From NCBI GenBank assembly GCA_945947155.1, contig CAMEXM010000013.1, forward strand, positions 1 through 36,408: a stretch of 36,408 bases of DNA, given 5' to 3'. The notes below the pieces were generated by a model. That model was not told the origin of the DNA, made no database searches, and saw only the letters and a program-made list of their open reading frames with translations. This DNA comes from Polynucleobacter meluiroseus. Its GTDB lineage: Bacteria > Pseudomonadota > Gammaproteobacteria > Burkholderiales > Burkholderiaceae. The translations under genes and the position numbers were made by a program. Below, in pieces: positions 15,747-22,430 of this stretch (its first letter is position 1; each line of letters begins with the position of its first letter).

Positions 15747-16742
15747 ATGCTGATTCAATTCGCCGGTATTTTGAAAGCTGTGCAAATTACGGTAGTGAGT
15801 GCGTTGGTTTCATTTTCCTTTTCAGTCCATTCGGCGCCGCAAGATGTTGTCTTTGGTACTTACGTAACTTCGGTCTATAACGTTGATTCTGATAGAAGTG
15901 TTTTTAGTGCGGATGTATGGGTATGGTCAAAATCTAAGCTACCATTTAAATACAATATCAAAGAAAATTTAGATATTTCTTATTTAAGTAGCCAGTATCG
16001 TTTTTTAAGTTCTGGCTATCTCTCTGAGGTACTCCCAGAAAAAAAGTTTTATAGCATGCAGAAAATTCAAGGTACTTTTTTGCATGACTTTGATCTAGCA
16101 AAATTTCCTTTTGACCGTCAAAAACTAAAAATATATTTTGAAGATTCCAGCATGAATCTTAGTGAACTACAATTTAGCCCTGATAGAGCCAGTAATTATG
16201 ATCCCGAGTTAGAGATTGATGGTTGGAGAATAATCAACGTTACAAGCAATATAGATTCTAAAAAATATAAAACTGATTTTGGCGTTTCTACAAATCCCAT
16301 TGATAAGGAGTATTCAAGAATTAGCCTTGAGATCACAATCAAGCGTGACTCCCCACTCATTTTTTTTAAAATCACTCTGGGATTATTCGCTGCAGTATTA
16401 GTGGCTATGTTCTCGACGTTTATGAATACTGAAAGTGATGATTTATACAGTGCTAGATTAGGTTTGTTGGGCGCTACACTTTTGGCTGTCGTAGTAAATC
16501 AGCAATTTGCTGACAGTAAGGTAGGTCAAACAACGACTGTCACTTTAATAGATACTTTACATATGCTTGGCTTCACCATTGTTTTTTTACTTTTTATTGC
16601 ATCAATTTTTTCTAGAAAGCTTCATCTATCGCCTATTTTAGGGCTAAGACCCGTTGTTTTTGATCGTGCTTTATTTGGGGTTTCTCTCAACATCTTTTCT
16701 CTGTTATCCCTTTTCCTAATTTGGTCTGCAGTTATTTCTTGA
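15747..16742 (+). CDS. pentameric ligand-gated ion channel homologue (Cys-loop superfamily)
   Basis: The architecture is that of prokaryotic ligand-gated channels such as GLIC and ELIC. There is a signal peptide (about 1-31, ending VHSAPQ), a beta-rich extracellular domain of about 170 residues with the diagnostic loop FPFDRQKLKIYFED (120-133), then four membrane helices: M1 about 203-226, M2 about 236-255 (RLGLLGATLLAVVV), M3 about 266-288 (LIDTLHMLGFTIVFLLF) and M4 about 307-330. As in other bacterial members, the loop lacks the eukaryotic cysteines. The ligand is unknown. An ATG at 15747 is preferred to the TTG at 15741; the ribosome-binding site is not clear. It lies within set A, between a secreted Sel1-like protein and a zinc-ribbon TPR protein. 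Pore function is inferred, not shown. Confidence 0.7.
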   Translation: MLIQFAGILKAVQITVVSALVSFSFSVHSAPQDVVFGTYVTSVYNVDSDRSVFSADVWVWSKSKLPFKYNIKENLDISYLSSQYRFLSSGYLSEVLPEKKFYSMQKIQGTFLHDFDLAKFPFDRQKLKIYFEDSSMNLSELQFSPDRASNYDPELEIDGWRIINVTSNIDSKKYKTDFGVSTNPIDKEYSRISLEITIKRDSPLIFFKITLGLFAAVLVAMFSTFMNTESDDLYSARLGLLGATLLAVVVNQQFADSKVGQTTTVTLIDTLHMLGFTIVFLLFIASIFSRKLHLSPILGLRPVVFDRALFGVSLNIFSLLSLFLIWSAVIS

Positions 16743-16800
16743 TATAATCCATAGTTATTTAGGGATATTCATCCCCGCCATTTTGTAACGGATTGCATTC

Positions 16801-17865
16801 ATGAAAACTTGCCCGAGTTGCTCTACCTCCCTCCCTGATTTTGTAAATATTTGCACTAAATGCAAATATAATTTTGCTTCTCCTCCGCCTCCAGTAAAGC
16901 CTACGGTTACGCCTTCCACTCCAGCGCCAGCGCCGGCCGCCCCACGAGTTCCGCCAAGACCCCCAGTTACAAATCAGTCTACGGAAACAACGCGAGTTGA
17001 GCCACCAAGACAAACTCAAAGCATAGAAGTTGCTCCTAAAGAGAGCAAAAAAATGATGTACTTTGGCATTGCTGTCGTTGTCCTTTTGGCTCTATCATGG
17101 CTCGGTTCAGGTGATTCAGGCTCTGATAAAACTCAGGTAGCGAAAGAGCAGGCTGCCGCCGCTGAGGTTGCAAAAGCTAGGGCAGAGGCGAGTGAGGCAC
17201 GCGAACTGGCCCAAAAAGCACAAGAACAAGCTGATCAATTAAAGCAACAGGCTGCTGCAGTACAAAATGCGCCTACGCAAGTAGAAACCCCAGCGCAAGT
17301 GAGCGATCTTCTCGCTCGTGCTGCCAAATGTACAGTTAATGACTGCATTGACGTTTTATTTCTTGCGGCACAACCGCGTAACCGCGAGGCTATTCAAGTT
17401 GCCGCTGGAAGGTATGCGGAATTTAATACTCTTAAAACGGGCGACCGCCCAGCTGGTAGAGATTTAAACAATAAGGGTCTTGCTCAATTGCGGGGAGGCA
17501 ACATAAATGGTGCCATTGATTTGTTTAACCGAGCCGCTCTTGCTGATCCGAATGATTCTGAGGTAATGGCTAACTTGGGTTATGCCCTGGTAAAGGCTAA
17601 TCGACTAGGTGAGGCAGAAAAAGCACTCAACGCTGCCATTATCATTAATCCCCGCAGGACTGCTACATGGGGTGCTGTGTCGGAATTCTTTGCAAAAAAG
17701 CCCAACACTACCGAGGCTGCTGTTCGCTCATTGCAGTTGGCATATGAGTTTTCTGGCGGTCGGGATAAGACCCTTCAGTTTTTTACTGAAAGTGCTGATA
17801 CATCCGATCGCCCGGAAATGAAGCCTATTTATGCTGAGGCGGTTCGAAGAATAAGAGCTTACTAA
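16801..17865 (+). CDS. zinc-ribbon, membrane, coiled-coil and TPR protein
   Basis: The 354 residues contain, in order, a zinc ribbon (Cys4, Cys7, Cys18, Cys21: CPSC and CTKC), a Pro/Ala-rich linker (28-60), a membrane helix (about 84-101, MMYFGIAVVVLLALSWLG), an Ala/Lys/Glu/Gln-rich coiled coil (about 112-155), a cysteine pair (KCTVNDC) and TPR-like repeats (about 221-295, NLGYALVKANRLGEAEKALNAAI). It has the same ribbon-linker-TM plan as the first gene of set A, with an added interaction domain. It is the last gene of set A; a strong terminator follows. Function unknown; a scaffold role is inferred. Confidence 0.7.
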   Translation: MKTCPSCSTSLPDFVNICTKCKYNFASPPPPVKPTVTPSTPAPAPAAPRVPPRPPVTNQSTETTRVEPPRQTQSIEVAPKESKKMMYFGIAVVVLLALSWLGSGDSGSDKTQVAKEQAAAAEVAKARAEASEARELAQKAQEQADQLKQQAAAVQNAPTQVETPAQVSDLLARAAKCTVNDCIDVLFLAAQPRNREAIQVAAGRYAEFNTLKTGDRPAGRDLNNKGLAQLRGGNINGAIDLFNRAALADPNDSEVMANLGYALVKANRLGEAEKALNAAIIINPRRTATWGAVSEFFAKKPNTTEAAVRSLQLAYEFSGGRDKTLQFFTESADTSDRPEMKPIYAEAVRRIRAY

Positions 17866-17881
17866 AGCGTCTTATTTACTG

Positions 17882-17927
17882 ATAATAGCCAATTGCTGCA
17901 ATGCAACAATTGGCTATTATGCTTTTT
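17882..17927 (+). terminator. strong rho-independent terminator after set A
   Basis: A perfect 14-bp stem is formed by ATAATAGCCAATTG (17882-17895) and its complement (17907-17920), with an 11-base loop. It is followed by GCTTTTTAG (T-run 17923-17927). It separates the two zinc-ribbon gene sets, so set B (18115 onward) probably has its own promoter in the following 190 AT-rich bases. Confidence 0.85.
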
Positions 17928-18114
17928 AGTTTCATAAATCGCATAAACAGGTCTCGTCTGTACGCTAAGTGCTTGAATTAGAGCAAATTTAAAGAATCTA
18001 TTTGAGTAAATGTTTGTAAAATAAATAACGACTAGAAGTCAAATTCTAATAGCCATTTCTTTTGCTGGCACGGCACATTTATTAATTTACTCTAAGGATT
18101 ATTTATTTTTCGCA

Positions 18115-18447
18115 ATGGTTCAAACAGAAAAAAAATATTGGGCTGGGCAATTGAGCCTCGATTTATTATTCGAGGGCTCCAAGTCGGAAGCTTTTTATCC
18201 GGTTCTGCACTGCGAAGATGGAACTAATTATCGGGTCTATCTAAAAGGTTTAAGCAGTCTTAATAAAGATATGCTGAATCATTTCATGGGCCAGCAGGTT
18301 CTGATTTTGGGTGATGCTGATAATTTACGTGGGCACTGGCGACTGGTTGTGGATACAACAGAACCCGACTTTTTAACAGAATCCTCGGCCATAACTCCAA
18401 ACAGCCCATTAGCGCAGCCAACCATACCAGGAACTTCGAGTGAGTAA
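18115..18447 (+). CDS. small conserved-looking protein of unknown function, first gene of set B
   Basis: A 110-residue soluble protein with no zinc ribbon and no signal. The first 85 residues look like a small beta-rich fold (YWAGQLSLDLLFEG, YRVYLKGL, QQVLILGDADNLRGHWRLVVD), perhaps OB-like, and the last 25 are a Ser/Pro/Thr-rich linker (NSPLAQPTIPGTSSE). A TAAGGA sequence is 16 bases upstream, rather far. The stop lies inside the next gene, which begins 8 bases earlier, so the two are translationally coupled, and its product probably works with the peptidase. Confidence 0.6.
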   Translation: MVQTEKKYWAGQLSLDLLFEGSKSEAFYPVLHCEDGTNYRVYLKGLSSLNKDMLNHFMGQQVLILGDADNLRGHWRLVVDTTEPDFLTESSAITPNSPLAQPTIPGTSSE

Positions 18448-20053
18448 TTGCCTTTATTGCAATACATCATTAAATCCAGGTGCTCGCTTTTGTAAAAATT
18501 GCGGCAAACCTGCTCAATCCGCTGGAGGCACCAGCCAGGCACAAGTCTCCGTCACGAGCATTTCAGGCACAACGCGTGTTGCTTTGAACGCAACCCTATT
18601 TATCTGTGCCCACCATTTTGCTAACTCCCTGCGCACTAGCTTAGAAGCAAAGGGAATAAGGTCACTTGGCATTATTTCAGATGCCGATGCTGGACGCATA
18701 CAGCAAAAAGCCAAAATGGCACTCCAAACGCAACGAACCAAGGGTCTGAAATACGTTTGCTTAATAGGTGATTGGGACGAGGTACCACCGTTTGTTGTCC
18801 CTGCTCCCGAAGGCATTAATGACGGCGATGAATTTTGCAGAACGGATGCGCTATACGGCAGCATCTCCGACTATGATTCTGAGGACATTTTTACTGCAAT
18901 TCCAGACTATCCAGTAGGAAGAATTCCAAGTACAAACATTGATGTTGTTTGTGCAACGCTAATGCAAAGTACGGAACTGGTCGACTCTGAAAAGCTCTTT
19001 TTATTTGGTGTAAGTGCTTATCAATGGAATGAGGCAACTGAGACTATTGTCTCTACGTTCCTTAATAGTGTTGATGGAACAGAATTAATTCAGGAGCCAG
19101 AGTCGGTTTTTGATATACCTACAGCTTCGGTTCTGTCTTCACCCGATTGGTTCGAGGAAGATTTAAGGAGCCGCGTTCAAAAAAGCGCCTCTACTCCCCA
19201 TGGGATTATTTTATTTAACGTGCATGGTGGCGCAGATGAGCCTTACTGGGTTGGCGAGCGCGACGGCGATTATCCAAAAATATTTGAACCCGGCACTGTT
19301 CAGTCTTTTAATGCTTCAACCATCGTATGTGAGGCATGCTATGGCGGCGCGCTAGGGTATGACGAGCCAAGCGTAGTTGAGCATTTTTTTGCTAATGGAG
19401 GCCATACCTTTGTCGGTTCATCCACCATTGCATATGGTTCACCATACTCAAGCATATGCGCCGCAGACTACATTGCCTTGTACTTTTTGGAGGCGCTGGG
19501 CCAAGGCAAAACTACTGGCGAGGCCCTTAACTACGCAAAACTTGAGGTGGTTACAGAAGATCCCTTGTACGATTTTATTGGTCAGAAAACTGTTCTCTCT
19601 TTTAACTTATTTGGCGCGCCATGGCATTTCAGGAAAAAAACGAGAGTAGCCCCAACAGTTCGTGAATCAACAGGGCCAAGTGGCGCTTCGCTTCTAGATC
19701 AAATTCGTAATCGCAGATCTCCATTAATTGATAGTGGCAATAGCCCGATTGATGCTATCCGAGAGCAATACAGAGCGAGATTGCCAGAAAAAAGTAAACA
19801 GTTTTTGCTTGATAAAGCAGAGGCACTAAAAACAATTCGAGGATTTAAGGATTTTGACCTAATAGATAATCAGGTCTCGGAGTGGGGTGGCGCATTAGAT
19901 GATGCAATTTTAAGCTTCCTATCAAATGAAAATGATTCTGGCTATAGCTTAATTAGCGAAGCCCTTGGATTTAAAAATGCAAAAAAGACAATGATTTTGT
20001 TGATTGATGCACAGGGTAATTTAAAGAAAACATTAACTAGTAAGGGGATGTAA
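18440..20053 (+). CDS. zinc-ribbon gingipain/caspase-like (clan CD, C25-type) cysteine peptidase
   Basis: The protein is 537 residues. An N-terminal zinc ribbon (Cys4, Cys7, Cys18, Cys21) is followed by a caspase-fold domain (about 50-395) of the gingipain kind: YVCLIGDWDEVPPF, DALYGSISD, DYPVGRIP, the catalytic histidine in FNVHGGADEPYW (His262), and the catalytic cysteine in VCEACYGGALGY (Cys300, with Cys297 nearby). C25 peptidases usually carry a signal peptide and prodomain; here both are absent and the ribbon takes their place, indicating a cytoplasmic enzyme. A helical C terminus (about 410-537) contains no known motif. Its gene overlaps its neighbours at both ends (8 bases with 18115-18447; TAATG with the next gene). 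A protease activated by a signal is inferred. Confidence 0.72.
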   Translation: MSNCLYCNTSLNPGARFCKNCGKPAQSAGGTSQAQVSVTSISGTTRVALNATLFICAHHFANSLRTSLEAKGIRSLGIISDADAGRIQQKAKMALQTQRTKGLKYVCLIGDWDEVPPFVVPAPEGINDGDEFCRTDALYGSISDYDSEDIFTAIPDYPVGRIPSTNIDVVCATLMQSTELVDSEKLFLFGVSAYQWNEATETIVSTFLNSVDGTELIQEPESVFDIPTASVLSSPDWFEEDLRSRVQKSASTPHGIILFNVHGGADEPYWVGERDGDYPKIFEPGTVQSFNASTIVCEACYGGALGYDEPSVVEHFFANGGHTFVGSSTIAYGSPYSSICAADYIALYFLEALGQGKTTGEALNYAKLEVVTEDPLYDFIGQKTVLSFNLFGAPWHFRKKTRVAPTVRESTGPSGASLLDQIRNRRSPLIDSGNSPIDAIREQYRARLPEKSKQFLLDKAEALKTIRGFKDFDLIDNQVSEWGGALDDAILSFLSNENDSGYSLISEALGFKNAKKTMILLIDAQGNLKKTLTSKGM

Positions 20054-22413
20054 TGAACTGTACCGCTTGTAATATTGACCTACCTGCAGGCGCAGGTTTT
20101 TGCCCTGAATGCGGAACTACCGCAGTTGCAACAATTGCTTGTAAGTTTTGCGGCGAGGCTAACGCACCCGATGAGGCATTTTGCACCTCCTGCGGTAAGC
20201 CTAGTAAAAGTGATTTACCTTCAGTAGCTAAAGATGCTACTCCGGCGCTAAGCAGGGCAATCGGCAGTGACTTTGCCTGGTTCTTTGACGAAGAGAGCTA
20301 TCGCTCAGTTACTTCATCCAAGGTCGATATACCTTATGGAGCAGTTGCAGTTACATTGGTTGACGGGAAAGTCCAGTCCGTTAAGGACCAAGGCTTATAT
20401 GGTGGGAATAAAAATAATTCTATTAAGGATTTTTTTCAAAGTGTATATGAGCAATGGCTGGGATTAACGGGCAAGCGAGATCAAAAGATCCAGTCCTATA
20501 TTTTGCTCAATCTCCAAGATTTACCTGTAGTTACCTATACCCATCCCATCACAGTTCCCGGGACAGTTGGCGCTGGTTTTCGTTTTGAGTTCTGGATAGA
20601 GTCTCATGGAGAGAAAACAACTGATGAGCAGTTAAAAAATATTGGCCTCTTTTTCCAGCGCTGTATTGGCGATAAAAGAAGGCTATCGATTAATGATTTT
20701 AAAAATCTCGCGATTGGTTTTATTCCCAATATTATTGAAAGCATTTCCGCATCAAATCTAGATCCGCAAACTGATCCTGAAAAGATTTCTAAGTTATTAC
20801 TACAGGCAACTGGTATTTCTTCTAAGTGTATTTATGTACGAAGTAGAAAATCTGAGCAGCGTTATATTGATGTTTCCAAGTATCAAAAGCCAATCGTATG
20901 TTCTGGATGTGAAAGCCTTTATTTTTCAGCCTTGAAGTTCTGTGAGGTTTGCGGCAATGATATGTCGAGTTCGCTAATTCAGGGCGCATCTTTCTTACAA
21001 GCTGAGAATAAGGAAGAAATTACGCTCCGATTGCGTTATACAGAAGACGCAGAAGATGGAGTAGTTACAAAAACATCTGATGAAATTGCCGAAGCTGTAG
21101 TCACACTTCTAGGACCAGTTTTGCGCAGAAGAACTGTAGCCTCATTAATGGAAGGCTCTGCTTTAGTTGAGTTAGAAAAATTACTAAATATCGAACTCGT
21201 TAAACTATTCAAAGGATATATAACTGAATTTAAAGTCGTAGACATTCGTACGGCAAGTGAAGATTGGTTCTTCAAAACCGATGCATTGGTTCAGGAAGAG
21301 CTTAGAAAAATTGAGTCTGATAAGCAGTTTTTAGCCGTCGATGGTGCTCAAATAGATTTAAAAGAACTTGAATTCGCAATTCAGATGCGCCAAGTTCGTC
21401 AAGGTAATTCAGAAGAATTACAGCTCAGAAAGGCTGGACTCGAGTCTCGGGCAAACATTGCCGAGGTTGAAATTAGCGAACATGAATTAGAAACAAGGGT
21501 CGACCTTCGGAAAGAGGGCATCGACGATAAAGCCGAGCAGGAGCGCCTAGAGAGAGAAAAGGCAAAAATGCTTCGCGAGCGTGATTTCAATCGCGAGCAG
21601 GCTAAGGGCGATAGAGAGGATGAGCATTCATCAGTCGACCATACGATGGGCCTTGAGAAAAAAGTTGCAGCACACGATATTGACTTAGCAGACATGACTG
21701 GGGAGGCGCAGAGCCGGTCAAAAAGAAGGGATGTTTCCGATCTCTCCTTTGAGCAAGAAGAGGCAATTCGCCTCGAGGCTGAACGGATGCAGAAACTAGG
21801 CCATATTGGCGAAGACTTGCAAGATAGGCAAAATCAGCGTCAAGTTGATAAGCTAAAAGCCATGGCCGAAATGGAAGCCAATATGGCCAAGCAAGATAAT
21901 GAATTTGAGTTATCTAAAGTAAATAGTATGAAAGGAATGAGTGCTCAAGAAATACTACTCATGCAGGCTACTCAATTGGCCAAAGCAGGTCAGGTTATTG
22001 ATACAGCCGAGATCATAAAGGCTACATCGGGAGCCTCCATAAAGGATGAGATGTACCAGAAGATGCTTGACATCCAGAGGGAGTCATCTCAAAGCGCGAT
22101 AGATGCACATAAATCGGCAGCGGATTCTGCTTTAAAGGCAAGTGAAAATATGTCTAAAGTTGCCAGCAATGCTGCTGCTAGCTCAACTGACGGCTATAAA
22201 GAAGCTGCAAAAATTGCCCAAACTACAAATGAAAAATCAATGGAGAGCATGGCCAAGGTTGCTACAGCGACAGCAGGAAGGAAAACAGGCAAAGATGATG
22301 CTGAATCCAAGAGCGATACCATATCCTGTATTAATTCTGAGTGTGAGCACACATTTGAGGGTAAGGCTAAGAAATTCTGTCCAAAGTGCGGCACAAATCA
22401 ATTCGATAATTAA
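20053..22413 (+). CDS. multi-zinc-ribbon, SPFH-like, coiled-coil protein
   Basis: The 786-residue protein begins with two zinc ribbons (Cys3, 6, 17, 20 and Cys30, 33, 44, 47). A globular region (about 60-275) reads PYGAVAVTLVDGKVQSVKDQGLYGG, reminiscent of the SPFH/virion-core fold. An internal ribbon-like insertion (about 282-302, CSGCE and CEVCG) leads to a second band-7-like stretch (LEKLLNIELVKLFKGYITEFKVVDIR). A long charged coiled coil (about 430-625, many EE/RR/KR runs) and an Ala/Ser-rich helical region follow, and another ribbon closes the protein (CINSECEHTF and CPKCG, near 760). The SPFH call is tentative. The ATG overlaps the peptidase stop (TAATG). Large oligomeric scaffold inferred. 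Confidence 0.66.
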   Translation: MNCTACNIDLPAGAGFCPECGTTAVATIACKFCGEANAPDEAFCTSCGKPSKSDLPSVAKDATPALSRAIGSDFAWFFDEESYRSVTSSKVDIPYGAVAVTLVDGKVQSVKDQGLYGGNKNNSIKDFFQSVYEQWLGLTGKRDQKIQSYILLNLQDLPVVTYTHPITVPGTVGAGFRFEFWIESHGEKTTDEQLKNIGLFFQRCIGDKRRLSINDFKNLAIGFIPNIIESISASNLDPQTDPEKISKLLLQATGISSKCIYVRSRKSEQRYIDVSKYQKPIVCSGCESLYFSALKFCEVCGNDMSSSLIQGASFLQAENKEEITLRLRYTEDAEDGVVTKTSDEIAEAVVTLLGPVLRRRTVASLMEGSALVELEKLLNIELVKLFKGYITEFKVVDIRTASEDWFFKTDALVQEELRKIESDKQFLAVDGAQIDLKELEFAIQMRQVRQGNSEELQLRKAGLESRANIAEVEISEHELETRVDLRKEGIDDKAEQERLEREKAKMLRERDFNREQAKGDREDEHSSVDHTMGLEKKVAAHDIDLADMTGEAQSRSKRRDVSDLSFEQEEAIRLEAERMQKLGHIGEDLQDRQNQRQVDKLKAMAEMEANMAKQDNEFELSKVNSMKGMSAQEILLMQATQLAKAGQVIDTAEIIKATSGASIKDEMYQKMLDIQRESSQSAIDAHKSAADSALKASENMSKVASNAAASSTDGYKEAAKIAQTTNEKSMESMAKVATATAGRKTGKDDAESKSDTISCINSECEHTFEGKAKKFCPKCGTNQFDN

Positions 22414-22430
22414 TATTTAGCGAGAATAAA

